Assembly: GCA_027574665.1 (NCBI GenBank)
Contig: CM050666.1
Location: forward strand, 2,852,001 to 2,916,000
Source of the DNA: Rhynochetos jubatus
Lineage: Eukaryota > Chordata > Aves > Eurypygiformes > Rhynochetidae
Direction: 5' to 3'
DNA: 64,000 bases
The notes below the pieces were generated by a model, which was given only the letters and a program-made list of their open reading frames with translations, did no database searches and was not told where the DNA came from. Positions within the stretch are counted from its first letter, which is position 1; each line of letters opens with the position of its first letter. Positions 37,601 through 52,600 of this stretch are shown here, piece by piece. Made by a program: the position numbers and the translations under genes.

Positions 37601-40600
37601 CTGATGACCTGAGGTTCACTCCCCTGTGAAAAACACTCATCTCCTGCTAGTACAGGCAGCAAGGAAGAAAATGGCAAGAAGGACTCCCTCAGCTTACCAA
37701 AGTCCTCCATCAGGTCATCAAGACATTTGCCTGGAACAGAAAACCAGCTTCAGATGCCATAAGCGTTTTGTTCAAAAGACTGTCTAGTTCTGCCAAGGAG
37801 ACCACACAGTTTAAGACAGTGCTTAGAGAGATTCTACTGATTTCATAACCATCAAAATCCATCCTCAGACACCAGGACAACTATGCTAGGCCCTTCAGAC
37901 AGTTTGACTCCTGGGACAGATGTTCCTTCCCACCCACCACACCTGTACTTCCTTTAAATTATGTCAGGAGCAAGCTCAGAGACAAGAAAGCAACAAACAT
38001 TTGAACAGTCCACACCAATCCATTACAGAAGCTTGCAAGTATTACTTACCAACAACAACCTGACTGATGAAGAATAAGCCAGAACACAAGCAAGCTAAAA
38101 ACCTAAGAGGCAAAGACAGAAAGCCTGGGAGACCAGAGCTAGAAGATGGACTTCTCATGCAGATGGAAAAACAGAACCATCTTCCTGATATGTCACACCC
38201 AATGAAAGAGCTCAACACAAGCTTTGCAAGCTGTTTTCTCTACACGGACTGCAGAAACCAAGATGTCATCTGTTCAAGGAGTCAGATTTTCCCCATAACC
38301 TGAAGTCTGCAGTCACTTCAACATCCACTCATTACTGAGCCTGCATAATGTGTCAAAAGCAAAGGCTCAGTGTACCATACTCCATACTGAAAGAAACATT
38401 ATCTTCAAGGCCAGCATGTGCTGTTCTATCATTCCCATGAGTGTGCCCTTGTACGATGCATATTCAAGCCCTGGCATCACAATTACTGTCAGGCATGCAA
38501 TGCTGAAGTATATTTAGAATGGTTCTGTTAACATGATAGCTTCCATAATGCCATTAAGGTATCCTAGACTCCAAAACCACTATCATTCCATAAGCATTCA
38601 CCTTATATTCTTCAGTAATTGTTCAAAATACAATACTAATCCTATTGCAGTATCTCTAAAATTGGTAGACAATTCAGTAAGATAAGTGATGAAAAGTTGG
38701 CTTTGGGGCAGGTTTCTATTACACTAGAGCCTCTGAACTGGTACTGAACAACAGCAGCCACCTCTGCCAGCAAACAGCAGCTCCCTGCATGTGAAGAGCA
38801 TCTGTGTGCAGGCACCACCTAAGCCTCTGAGTCACCATCTCCCCACAGGTGCTCACTGCCAAGCAGAAAGTCCTGAGGTGCTCACTCAGCAGTTAGTGCC
38901 CATTCATCCATCACCTATGCTTCAGCCCACAGAGCTGGAAATCAGTGCCTGAAAGTAAGCGCAGTACTACAGAGTGAGGTAAGGAGCAAGTTTGAGATGG
39001 TACGCAAGTTAAGAGGGTAATGGGATAGAACTGATGCCCTTGCTTGTGAGGCCAGAAGCCTTAACAATTGACTTGTACAGTGATACTGCTTTAAGTTTAA
39101 TCCCATGCTTCATTCCCCATGGAGTCAGAGCTCTCCTTACACAAGGCATCAAGACAAAGTTCTTCAGAGCTGTTCAGTGGGGCCTTAAGAGGCTGTGTCT
39201 GTATTTCTACAGCAGTGTTGGTTAACCAAGTTCTCACGTCAAGAAAACTGCCAAAGCCATGTGCCACCAAAAGATTAATCTCTTCTGGAAGCATCCTTGG
39301 TGCCATGTCCACACCAGCTGTACACAAACTGCCCTAGAGCAGAACCTTAAGGTTCTTCTCACCTAAAGCCAGACTGTGTCTGACCTCATTTTTTAAAAGG
39401 CCCACATTTATCACTCAGTGAGCCTTTCTTACCTATTCTGGACACCCACTTCAGGAAGCAAACACACTTGATTCAGCTGTGTTTGCCAACAGGACAGGGA
39501 TATCCAGGTGTCCTTAACTCTGCAGTTTCCAGCTTAAATACACCTAGACAGAACCACTAGAAGGAAGTAAACAATGTCCATGTCAGACTATGGAATCATC
39601 AGGAATTAAAAAATACACACCACATTCCCTGGTTGTCCTTTTTGTTCAAATGCAAAGAACAAGCAGTTTGTTCTTGCTGCCTGACACCAGACATTCCCTA
39701 TCAACATAACACTTGTTACCCTCAACAGCTGTAAAGCCACTGCAAGTCTTCCTACACCCCAAGCTTTTTGCTAGCATCAAGCAGCTGCCTAAGCAAGTCA
39801 GTTACAGGTCATCCTATCACCACCACTATTTTCTCAAAGCTTAAAAATTAAATCAGGTATTCCACTACCGGAATTTTCACTACCAGGAATAATGCTTATG
39901 GTTATTTGTTTGCTCTCCCAATATAATTCAAGCAGTTCAATGCTTTGAGTTAATTACTGCTTAACTAAGGTAAAGAGAAATAGAAATGTGAAAGGCATTA
40001 AATAAATAACAGGAAACCAAACTAACTACTTAAAGATAAACTGAGTACTTCATGATCACCTGCAAATGTCCAGGGAATTCTCCCACAGTTCACACACATG
40101 AGAAATGTAAAGCCCTGATTAGCACTTCAGAAAAGGGCCACATGAAAATTAGTGAGGTAGAGACTCAGTCTTATTACTGTATCCAGACACTTAGGATTAA
40201 CAATGAAGAAAGGTTTATTATAATATATAAAATAAGAACTAGAAACTGGATGCATATTTCCAGGATATTCTGCCAGACCTTGATTCTCTCAGCAATAAAG
40301 CATAAATAAGCACAAATGAGTCTCTGGAGGGTCCACCAAAACCCCAGAGCTACTGGTTCTCTAGAGCTTCTTCTGCACTGATCAAAAAGTACCTTCAGTC
40401 ACACTCCTCATTTGAAGGAGGGAAAGGAGCTAGCACATCAAGGATGTGAGAAGGCAGCAACAAGATTCAGCCCTGGCTCTGCCTTGTTTGACAGGTGCCA
40501 GAGAAGTTTCACTGACTTATGCTGACAAGGTTGAACTTGGAGCCCTTCAGACAAGTACCTCACTTGAAATTGCTAGGGTGAGATGTTCAACCCCTAGATG

Positions 40601-43600
40601 AAAGCCTTTGAACAGAGGCAGTGGAAGTGACTCCTACAAAACAATGTGCCTCACTCAGCAAGAGCAGCATGCTCAGAACATAAGTGAATAGACAGCTAGA
40701 AAGAGTGATTCGAGTGTCAGTCTTCCTGAGAATACCCAGGACAAAGTGCTTTTTGTTTCTACTTCTGAGATCTTGACAAATCAAAAATAGACTGAATGTG
40801 CTGGCAGACTAGCTTCTACTTCAGACTGACACATGATCTCCCGGAGGAGACCTGCCAATACTCTGCAGTAACTTACACCCGAGCAGACACAGCAATGCAT
40901 ATGCTTTATTTTCCCTGTAGCAGGCTGGAAGCAAATCATGCCTTTTCAGCACTACAGCAAGCTGACAGGTAACCATTTTGCTTACACTCAAGATAAAACA
41001 GAACCTCAGAAATAAGAGCTAGAGGTCCTAACTGTATAGGTATTAAACATGAATAAAAGGTTTTATTCTTGGTAGAGCCAGGAGGAGTATCTACTTGAGT
41101 ACAGCTACCAATGAAGGCTTTACTACCTCTAGGAACATGCTCTGAAACACATTTGTACATTTTTCATTTAACCTAAACTCACCAGCATTATTTTTTGCAG
41201 CTCTGACAAAAAACCAGTTACTGAATAACTTTCCAGAATGAAGTTTCAGTGCATTAGTTCTCCCTACTGAATTAAAAACATAGCCACCTTAACATCCACA
41301 AATCCAGTAACCCATTACTCCATAACCCACAAGGACTAAGCACATTTTATCTGCTGAAAACACACAAGCATTTATCAAGTAACATATCAAATCTTACCAC
41401 AAATACAAAACAAAACCCAGCAATTGGGCTATTTCAGTTAACAATTAATAAAATGGTTCTGAGAGAGGAATGCATCCACTTCCACTTCCTGCATAATCTC
41501 CAGCAGCACCACAGGTACAGAGCCCAGGGCCAACAGCAGAGGCAAACCCCTGGAGACCTGTGTGTTCTGCAGGTGACTCTCAAACTCAGAACAGTTTCAG
41601 GAGTTGCATTTTTGAGGAAATCAGCAGGACTGGAAATCAGCAGGAGCTACCCTTTCAGTATTTAGGCCTCCCTGTACCAGAAGTTCAGCTCAACACCCCA
41701 GTGCCACTGGAGCAAGAATACTGGCTGCTCTGAGACAAACAAGCCTCAAAGCAGCCCTGTTACTGTACCAACCCTAGACTACATCTAGAAAACTGCTGTA
41801 AGCCAGGAGCTTTAGGATATGGACCACTTTCCCTCTAGAAGCAAAACAAAACACTGCAGAAACACCTGTGAAATGCTTTACTTGCAGCAACACTGGTCTA
41901 GAAGCACTGTATTAAAACCCCCCTTCAGAGTACATCGGTGCAGTCACGCTGAGCAAGTTAAACTCACAACACACAATGGGCTGACACAACCCCAAAACAA
42001 GTGTTAAGGTGCAGATTTCTACCTCAGCTCTGTCTACAAGGAACACTCACTTGTGACAAGGAGTTAAAATACTGAAGAGAAAGAACCACATGCAAGTTGT
42101 GATGAACTTAATTCACCTAAACTCCCATTCCACCAGCTCAGCATGAGCAACACTTCTGTGCAGACTTTATACCAAGCTACCTCAAAATACTAAAAAAGGA
42201 TGTAATTCAAGCCTGCTGTTTTACCCCAAATCCCCTACTTTTCCCTTTGAAAATTCAATGAGGCTTGGAAGTAAACCTGACAAATCAGAAAACTTATTCC
42301 TTACTTCAGAATTGAAGTCTTTGGACACTTCATTCCACCCACTTCACCAAGCACTTAATTTTTAAGATATTCCCTATACCCAGCATATGTATTCACCCGG
42401 TCAATTTTGTTTAGATGAGGTAATAGTAACACTTTTCCCCATTCCTCCCAGAAAGCAAGCCTGTAAAACTGACAGCAGATACAATGTAAAATACATCGCT
42501 TACAAGGTAAAGCTGAAGTTGGATACTCTTCACCTCAGAAGGACTTGGATACATCTCCAGCATTTCGCAAGCAAAAACTCACCAGCAGACCAACTCCTAA
42601 ATTCTAATTTTGACATTCAACACTAAAACAAAACTGAAGAATGAAAAAGGTGTAACAAGATAGGCACAGCTGACTGTTTGCTACAGGTCACATTTACTTC
42701 TGCTAAAGGAAAAACTTACCTACCCAGTAAGTTTAGAGTGACACACACCTTGGTATTTAAATAACCAAGATCTAGAGATGTAGGACATAGGTGAATAAGG
42801 AGCTAACTCTTTAAACAAATGCAGGTTTTAACAGGATAAATTCCTATTCTATACTTTGAGTTTAAAGGTTGCAAAAAGCTGTGTTGGAGGAACAGATCAG
42901 CACCAGGCAACAAGCTTTTTATAACATGGCAAAGATGCTCTGAATTCCATTTAGAGGCTGAGCTGTCACTCACAGCGCAATCTGCAGATTCCCAGCCTCA
43001 CAGAAAGATCCACAACTCATCCACATTCTAATGCAATAAACTCTATGTTTAAACTGAGGTTTAGTTAAAGTTTTATTAAAACAATATCAAATAACCAAGA
43101 CAACAGATGGTTAGAGGGGTTACAGGTAAAGTGGCTCCTCAGAAGTCAGCTAACAAGCAGCAGATTCTTCAAACAAGTTTCAGTCCATCATATTTGTTCC
43201 AACATGTACAAACTCTCCTAAGTCTTTCAACACAGCATAAAGCCACCTAGGGGAAAATACAGTGGCCAAACCTGACTAATTGCTACTGAAATACAGCGAT
43301 GATTGTGTTTTCTTTTGCAAACATGATGGATGCATTGACTTGTTTCACCAGAACCTTCATTCAGCTGAACAAGCCTTCTCTCAACTGGCCCCTGGGTATT
43401 CCTTCACCTTCCACATCTTAGTTAGCTACCAATAGTTAAGCAGATCTAAAGAACACCAACCCACACAGGGACCCTATTTCTCCTCCTAAGTTTTCCAGAG
43501 TCAAACAGGAGGCTGGATGTTCTAGAAAGAGGTGCAACACCACCAGTTTAAACTTTACTGCTCATCAATTTATACAAGTTCCAAAGCCGACCTTTTACAA

Positions 43601-46600
43601 GCAGGAAGAACACCCAGCTGGCTACATCTGCACCACAAGTGTGCTTCACAGCAACATCTTCAGACTCCTAAAATCTTTCCAGTAATAAAACCACCGAGAC
43701 ACACCCACCTACCTGAACAGACTTGAGCATTCTCTGCACCTGCAGAAGCAGCCATCATGCTCCAAAGCCAGTTTGGAAATTCAAACTAGCTCTAGGAATT
43801 CTTTAATTGTCTTGGCAAGGGTCAGTATAAAAACTGTGGAGTTTAAGCATATAAATTTCGTTTTGGAGGGGGTTTTGGCATCAGGCCTTTCTTTAAGCTG
43901 TAAGCTCCCCAGTCCACCAGCTTACTTCTAATATGGTAATTCTTGCACACACAACAAAGTCTTAGGTCCCCTCTTACCTTTCCATGATACAAGTCACTTG
44001 AGATTGGCTTCTTTTGACAAGACATGTTTGAACTCATCACTCCTTGCCTTTGGTAAGCAAAGGCAGTTCAGCTCAATAACAAGTGTTACTGAATCTGCAG
44101 TGTATTCTTAGAAAAATTATTCGTTAACCAGTAGACTACTTGGTCTGCTGGGATTGACACATGGTAGCAATGTTGCTGAAGGAACCAGAAAACCCAGTTC
44201 TGAATACTTAGATTAAGCCATATTGCAATTCTGGGCCTCTTGAAATGTGTTCAAGTACGCGAGGCTTAGCCCTACTAGGCCTCTAAGTGAATGCCAACCA
44301 GTTTGGGTCTAGGAGCCAGAAGCATGGTAGAAGCAGTAAAGGAACTGCATTCAGCAAGGGCTGGCCAGACAATCGCTACGTTGTGCAAGCAGTGGTGCAG
44401 TCTCAGGCAGCTGTACGCACTGCTAAGGCAGGTTAGAAAGCTGGACAATGACCTGAAATAGTAATGTTTAGAAAAATAAGCTACAGGGCAGAGCAGCATG
44501 CAACTCATTCTCTAGTGAGCTGCCAAACTGCTTCCTTCCCAACGAGGACAAATCTGGCTGTCTTATGCAAGAGGAAAAGTCTTCATACCTTAGTGCTGAA
44601 TGAGAACGTGGCAGTCTAAGGCATGATGCAATAGCACCATTAATTTTAATAGGACTGCTCTCTGGGTGTGACCCTCAAAGGATGGGAGCACCTAAACTTG
44701 TACCTTATACAAACAGCTTGTTAAAAAGCTAGTCTTCAAAACTGAAAGAAGTAGCTTGTATTGTCCTTGTTACATCAATCTTAAACATGTCAAATCAAGC
44801 ACAATCCTTGTGTCCTCTGCCCACAGCTCCCCAGGGTGAGCCCTCCCCAGGATCACCACACCCTCCCAGCTCCTGCCACAGCCAGGGCAGTGACAGTAAT
44901 GAACCCAACCAGCCTCTCCGCAGGAAAGCAGCACATCAAGCAGGTTTCAAACTGCTTCCTACTCAGCTGATTACAACAGCAGGCCTGGCAGTGGTTTTCC
45001 TCTTGGTGAATTACTAAAGAATTCCCATCCTTAGACCCTTCCTCTGTTAGGTTATTGACAGCCTTTCAAGAGTTCACAGGAAGAAGTGCCTATATGATAA
45101 AAACATTGGGGAGGAGTTGAAGTGACCTAGCAATTGAAAGCCAGACAGCTCAAACCAGCCCACCAGTCAGCACTTGATAATTGGCCTGGAGTAATGAGCT
45201 AAGTATAGAGGCACCAGGACTAGAGCTCCCCAATTATTTTTTCATTTCTTTATGTGAGTGAAACAGCTTGGGAAACAGGAGGCTGGAGCTGCTGGTAGAA
45301 GCAGTTACTGAAGCTACTCCAAGCAAAGCAACAGCGATCTGGTGCTTCCCATACCAAATTCTGCAAAAGCAGCACCAAGAGGAAAGATCAGCATCCTCTA
45401 AGTCACTGGAGTTTTTACCATCAGTTCATTACCATGTTTCAGCCCTTTAGGCATCCTATTCTATTTTAGAAAACCCTAACAAGATACTGATCTTGTCTAA
45501 CCCTCTCACTAGATCAGTGTTTAGCAGTACAGCATTCATCCTATCATTTAAAAGCTAAGACCCCAGTTTGACACACGGAAAGCATTTTGGCTCCAGCTTC
45601 TAAAGCCTGCAGAACTGAGAGGGGGAAAAGCAACATGACAGTGACCAGGCATGTTGTTATCATTATGCAGCTATACAAGCCACTTTTTTCTGAAATCATC
45701 CACTAATGAATATTTATAAACCCTTACTGAAGAAAGTTATGAGTATTACTTATACAGCTACATATCCACTGATGTCCCATATGGTCACAGATTCTGGAAG
45801 AAGGACACCTGATTAGCTGCACCACCAGTCTTCCTGCGAGGAATTTTCCATATAAAAACCCTAATCAGGGGTTTGAGCATTTGTAGGTATCCTATCAGTG
45901 CACTGAAGCTGTAGTCCTTTTTATCATGAACTACCAGTTTTAGAGCAGAAACCTGATCTCGCTACTTACAAGTCTAACAGACCAGATGCTTCCCCTTGGT
46001 TTTGCCAGAACACGATCCAGTGACAAAATATTAAACATTTAGACATGCATTTCCAAAACCGAAAGTGTCCATGTGGCTTCTCTGCAGTCCCAGCTTACTC
46101 ATCTGTTATGCACAGGGATGCTCTGCAGCAGTGAAGTACACTAACCAAACACCTCCAAATCATGTGATACTCAGGCTTCAGTCTGAAGGGATTAAGAGAT
46201 TTCAGTCCAAAGTAAAAGAAAACAAGCAAGCTATTGTATTCTGCATTAGAAAACAACCATGCCTTGACCATAACCCATTAGCCAAACCTACAAGGAAAGC
46301 CCAGCAGACCTCAAAATATTTACCTTGTTCCATCTTCCTCCTTTTTCAGATTTGTTCAGATTTGCTCAAAGTGCAAAAAGGTGCATTCTTTTGGAAGTTA
46401 CTCAAAGAAAGGTTCACTGAACATAGACAAAAGATGATAATTTAATTATAATGGGTATCCAACCAGAATATAATGCCCTGTTCACAGCAAATTCCTGCTA
46501 CCAGCAGTGAGAGAAAAATTAAGAATCTGAATTCAAATGCACTCATGACCAGTATGTCCACCACTCTCCCTACAGTTAAAGAACAGGAGCACTTCAATGT

Positions 46601-49600
46601 GAAGATGAACACTTGTTTGATAAGGATTAGTCATTAATTTGATGAAAAGGTTATCCACTTTTAAAAAAACACGCACAGCTCTTAGATAGAAAGTAGTAAG
46701 AGGCCTGCAGGCAGAGGCAATAAACTTGCCAGTTTACATGAAGTACATTTCACTGGCTTTCAGCTTCCATCTATTAAAGGAAAATAATCAACATAACCTA
46801 GAAATGCAGTTTGGTTCCTTGGATCCAAAGTTCAACAATGTCTACAATACACCAACATATTTGTTCTCAGAACTGAAAAAAGAAATAAGGAAAACTCAAA
46901 TAGAACAATAAAATCAAAGCTATCATCTCACAGCACCTAGAAGAGGTGTTTCTGCTCTAGACAGACCATAGTAAACTGCAGAATGGATAGAGCGATGCCC
47001 TCACATTAAACTTTCAAGCAAAGCTGCTCTGCAATGACAGGGAAGTTTTCTTCTCATCACCTCTCATTTTGGCTCATGTGTTGTTTGTCAGTAGCTAAAC
47101 AAGTATTTTAAAAGCCTGAACTTAGAGAACCCACAGAACCTAAGCGTCAGCTTTGATAACAGTAGCTTTGAAAGTCAGAAGACACTGAAAGCTGGAGGCA
47201 AGTAAAACTGAAGACAGCTTTCAGCTGCAACAAGTCCAGAACTAGGTCTGAAAAGATCTCAAAGCAAACACTATCAAGGATGCAGCAAACAGTATAATTA
47301 CAAACAGCACAACTTCACAGCATCTCATTTTATCTCAGGTTTTAAGTTTCAATGATAGCAATTACAAGCTTACAGATAGCAATGCACTAAGTAAAGCATG
47401 CACAGGTACACATTTAGTGCAATTACGGCTACCAAAGATGAAATCAGCCAGCCACAGCAACTAGCTTACTCCCTTTCCTCACCTACTTGCAAGGAAAACA
47501 AGGAGAGTCAGGCTGCTGGTCCCCTTCTAACTACCAGACTGGAAATTCCACCAATTTTCACCAATTTCAAACCAAGCTGCAACCACTTCCATCAGCAGCT
47601 TGGGACTTAACTCATTTTGAAAGCACACAGTGGTAGCAGAAAACTTATGCCAGAGCTTAATACACAGCTAGCAGGCTAGATCATCCTAACACCTTCTGCA
47701 CAACAGAACTGAGGCTTCACTTCAGAGGTACACCTTACCCACATAAGGCTACCATAAGATGTTAAAGACCCCACAGTCTTAAGTAGTTCAGTAGGTACAA
47801 TCAAATTGTTCCTAACCTCCCTGGTGCTCAGGCTTTTCGTTACCATCTTTCATTCAGCCCTCAGTTTCACCCAAGTCTTCAATGCTTTCAGCTATGTTTT
47901 ATAGTAATTAAGTAACAGAAATCAAAATTCTAGTCATCTAGCCTTGACCTACGAGATGCTAAACTCTACCTGACAGGAAGACCCAAGGCAAGACCACGTT
48001 TCCCATCTGTTTTTCTGAAATCCCGCCACCAGATGTACAGAAACCTCCGAGAAAAAGAATCCCACTTGCACAGAACTTGACTAAGCCAGAGAAACTAGGG
48101 AGTCATACTCACAGGACTTGGCTTGTGACCCACATCACCCCTACATGAAAGGCTGCTTGCAGGGGTGAGCTGGGGGGAGACAGCAAATGCAGCATGCCCT
48201 GCAGGCAAGTCCTGCCTGTGCTCCACTATCCAAGGGTAGCCAGAAAGCCAGCCAAGAGCATCTCATCTTCACAGACTCCATTTCACCCTACGCCTTTCAG
48301 CATGCAGACAGGCATTTCTGTCTTCCCCCAGGCACCTCCACGAGTGGAGGAAGCAGCACTAGAGAAAACAGTCTCATTCTGTCAAGAGCCTGCCTTTTCC
48401 CAGTTGATATAGGAGTCAAAACCTTCTTTTTAAAGGCACAGAGAAAAACTATTTTTATTTCTTCCTGAAGCTCTGCCCTTTCAGGTAACACTACAGAATT
48501 AATGCTTTGATTTCAGCCCTAGCTGCTAGTCCTGAAGCTGGAAAGGTAAATAAGGACCACAAAGGGGTAACAGAAAGCTGTTCTAACAGTGTTTCTATAA
48601 ATAATGTCCATACCAGTGCATACGTGTAGTATTAGAAAGACTACAAAGACTTAATTATGGCAATGCAGCAGTCAACTCAATGTGCATTTCTTCCCCCCAC
48701 AGTGACTATATATTCTAGGAACTAAACCTCACAGAACAATCAAAAACACTTAGAGACTTAGATCTGTGTGCACAAGAGACCTCCCTCATCATACCAACGC
48801 GCAGCCTAGTCGGGGATCGCTATTTCAAGCTATTTGGTTTCCAGAAGACTCAGCTGAAGCATGATGTATAGCTTTTCCCCAATGAAAAGCTTTCCACACT
48901 CTTAAAATACAGTAAGACAGACCACAAAGAGAGCCTTTGGCAGATGTCTGATCCCTGGGGACAGCGTCCTCTCAGCACGGCAGAAGCGCACACGGGCAGT
49001 AAGTTACTTTGACAAAGTTGTTTCCTTGAAAAGTAGGAAGCTGAGATTAGAGTGAGAAAGTCTTTTCCAATTCTTTACCCAGTAAGGCCTTAAAAGTGGG
49101 ACCTGAGAGGATAGATCCTGCACATCTGCTAGAGCATGTAAGAATGACTTTAGTTCCAAAATTAAACCGATCCAAAAAAGCTCAAGATGCCCGAATTCCC
49201 CAATTATGTTCAGCCTTGAGTTCACAAGGTGCCTGGGGCTGTAGATCCTAGCACCTGCAGAACCGCCCCAGCTCAAGAAATGAAGTACCTAAACCCTGCT
49301 TCCACCTTACAGGGTGTGCTAGGCATGCTGATCCCTCCCTGCCTTCTCAGGCACCTAATCCAGCAGGTAGGAAAGCACATTTAAATTGATTCTTCCTGTA
49401 AGCAAGTTAGAACGCAATCACAACTTATTTTAAAGCTCTGCCAGAAGATACTACTGTAAGAGCTTTGACATTCATACGCTTGCCCATGAAACAGAACTTT
49501 CTAGCTCTCCTCACTCTGGAGGCTTCCACATACTCTCACCAGGAATACACACCAGTCACTGAACTAGAGGAGATTTGGTGGAAAAGCCCTGCCCAACCCT

Positions 49601-52600
49601 ATGGAAACTGTCACTCCACAGAAAATAGACTGACTGGACTAAAACAAATGGAGGGGAGCTCAGAACACACAGCTAGATCAATATGTACAGTCAGCAATAA
49701 GTACCAACGTTCAAGTATCAGAACAAGGCTTTCCTACATGGATATTCACTGTCTTCTGGGCCCTGTTCTGGCAGCTGAGGCCCAGGGAGGCCTGCCTTGC
49801 CTTCCAACCCCAGAAGTTCAAGCATTTGAGCATCCTCTGTTAACAGCTCTCACTGCACACCCAGTCAGGGTGGAGGTCTGTTCTGACTGCTCTTCCAAAC
49901 ACCTGGCTTCTCTTGAGGAAGCTAAAGACTAACACCAAGTTTGACTTTATTCTAGCCTCAAACGAAGTCCATAGGTGACAGGATAATTTTCCCATGCTAA
50001 GCTCGGGTTTTACCACTAGCACTAGTTCTAATGCTACACACAATAGGTAGAAACCCTGCAGCTGACCATTACCATGCTGTTCACACCAGAGAATAATTCC
50101 ATGAAGGACTGCTGTCACAGAGGTCAGTAAAAGCAACAGGTAGGTCAGCATCTCTGATGAAAGCCCTCATCAGCATAGCCAACTTAATTTTCATCCTGGC
50201 TAGTCAGGCCATCACAGCGCCAAAGGTGACAGTGAGATATCCTGAGCAAGGCAAAAGACACCTTGCTTTCTCTAAGGCTTGATTTGTCTGACGTTCTGTC
50301 CACTTTCCAGTAACACTGAACTGCAAAGCTATCTTTTAAAGCATTTGCAATTCAATGTTTGGTTTCATTTCTCTAAAATGGGGGTTTAACGCTAAAGCCA
50401 TCGCAGCATGTGTTACTGAGGACACTATTTAAGCTCACTTCATTACTGGCATGACTGGTAGCTAGTCCAACAGCCTGTCCTCAAGCCATTCTACTAATGC
50501 TGCTTTGGAGTTCATCACTTCAGTCCCAGTCAAGAGGAAAAAACAGACTAATTTCTCTAAAATTCAGTTCCACTAGGATCTTGTTCAAAGTATTAACTTT
50601 TTCAGAAGTGGTAATACTTCAACACAGCAGCCTGTGCAAGTTGAGTTGTAATATCACTTAAAGGCCATCCAGCTTCAAGTCTTCTGAAGTCAAGTTCTTC
50701 CAAGGAAGGAGAAGAACCACTTATTTAGGCAGTTTTGTTCGAGTTTGGGTGGCTTCCCCTCCTTATCAGAGTTTGGAAGGGTTCCACCAGCTACATGACC
50801 ACTATTACAATGTCATTAGCTGCCTCACCCATGCATACAAATATATACATACACAGGTTTCAGAAACTTCACACTGATCACACCAAGCTTACTTTATTGC
50901 AAATATTTTCAGCATTAACACCTATGAGAGGGAACAATGCCTGGAAGTATTGAGTTGCCCCCCAGTAAGTCCCACAGAGCACCTCCAGTTAAGAGCTTAA
51001 CTTGCGGTCACATTCACATGCCAAACGAATTGCTGCTTTCTGAACTGTACGTTGAGAGTCTCAGGTGTTTCAGATGAACCAAAGCTAGGAAACAGCAACA
51101 TGTTTTAAGCAAAGCCTTTAAAGCAGTCCTTTGATGGACAATGATTCCTGAAGTAGCTCATCCATGCCAATTAACATTCCAGAAGCCTTCAGTTCCACTC
51201 CTCTTCCCCAGCTCACTTTGCATGGTGTGGAGCTGCAGTTCCAAGCTTCCCTTCCAGGCACATACTGCTACTTACTGCAGGTGAAGGGAGCACTGCTAGC
51301 TCAGACAGTCCAGACACATCCTGAACAGACTGAAGGTGACAGATGCCATGGGTTCAGGAAGACAAGGCCCCACTTCTTCCCTGCCCTCTAGTTCCAATCA
51401 GGACAGACGGACTTGAGGCCTTCCTTATGGGATAAAAGATTACCTCCCAGAATCACTACAGCCGTTTGGCGCTCACCTCCTTCGCACCACTACCAGAAAG
51501 TTAAACAGCAGCACAGGTCTGAGCTACTCATGCTCTACCTCACACTTAGATCTTCTCTGCGACATCACGTCCATCCTGTCAGCCCTCAACTCTTCACCCC
51601 AAAGCAAGGTGACAAAGTCTTGACTGTTATCAGCCACACTCCGAATGAGGACAGATGACACCAAATGATACTGTAGGTTGACCCTTGCCCATCCCAAAAG
51701 CAGACACAAGAAGCTGATACACATGCAATACACCAGGCTGGATACAGCAATCCTGCAGCATCCAGGATTCAGGCATCCAAGGAGCTGAGGTCTTCAGTTC
51801 TTTACTGGACACTAAGCTGCAGTAAGAAGTCAGTATTGCAAATTCCTGAAGTAGCACAAACTTCACTTTTCAGTCTTTTCATGCAAGCCATTTAATCAGC
51901 CTGAAACTTTGAAGCCCTATCAAGATACAGTTACCATTTAACAATCCACTTAAGAACTACTACACACACTGAGTGCTAGGCCTGTTCCTAAAGTTTTCCT
52001 GACAGCACTGGGAAGTTATGGCACCAATATCAGGAAGAGGGGTGGATTTACAGATCATGAAGCTGATTTCTCAGAGTTAAAGCCCATCTAACAGGCAGAT
52101 GTTTACACCACCAGCTACTCAGGCTAGAGACAGATGCAGAATGGTTGCACATTACGGCTCAGACAATTTAGTATTTAGAAGATTATTTTGAAAGAAACAA
52201 CTTCATTGATTTCATTGGCTGAATCAAACTATGAAACCAGTGAATATTTAAGTACTTGGACTTTACATTCTAGTTCACAATACTTGATAACACACCATTT
52301 GAGTCACATGCTCTGGCAGACACCACCGATATCAAGTAGAAGAGTCCTATCTCATTATAAACAGTTACACATCCCAGCAGGAAGCTACCAGAGCAGAACA
52401 GTCACTACATCCCTTTGACTTCTGCAGGTGAAAAGACCTCAAACTTTGTGCTGGATGTCAACCCAGTTCCTCCAATTCACTACCCAGAGACAACTCCTTT
52501 CCTTGGACGTGGACTGGTGAGGCTTCTGCCCATTACTCCAGCAGCCTAACAATACCCCTCACTTAACTTACTCCTCCTTTATGGGTTAACTGCCAGCAAA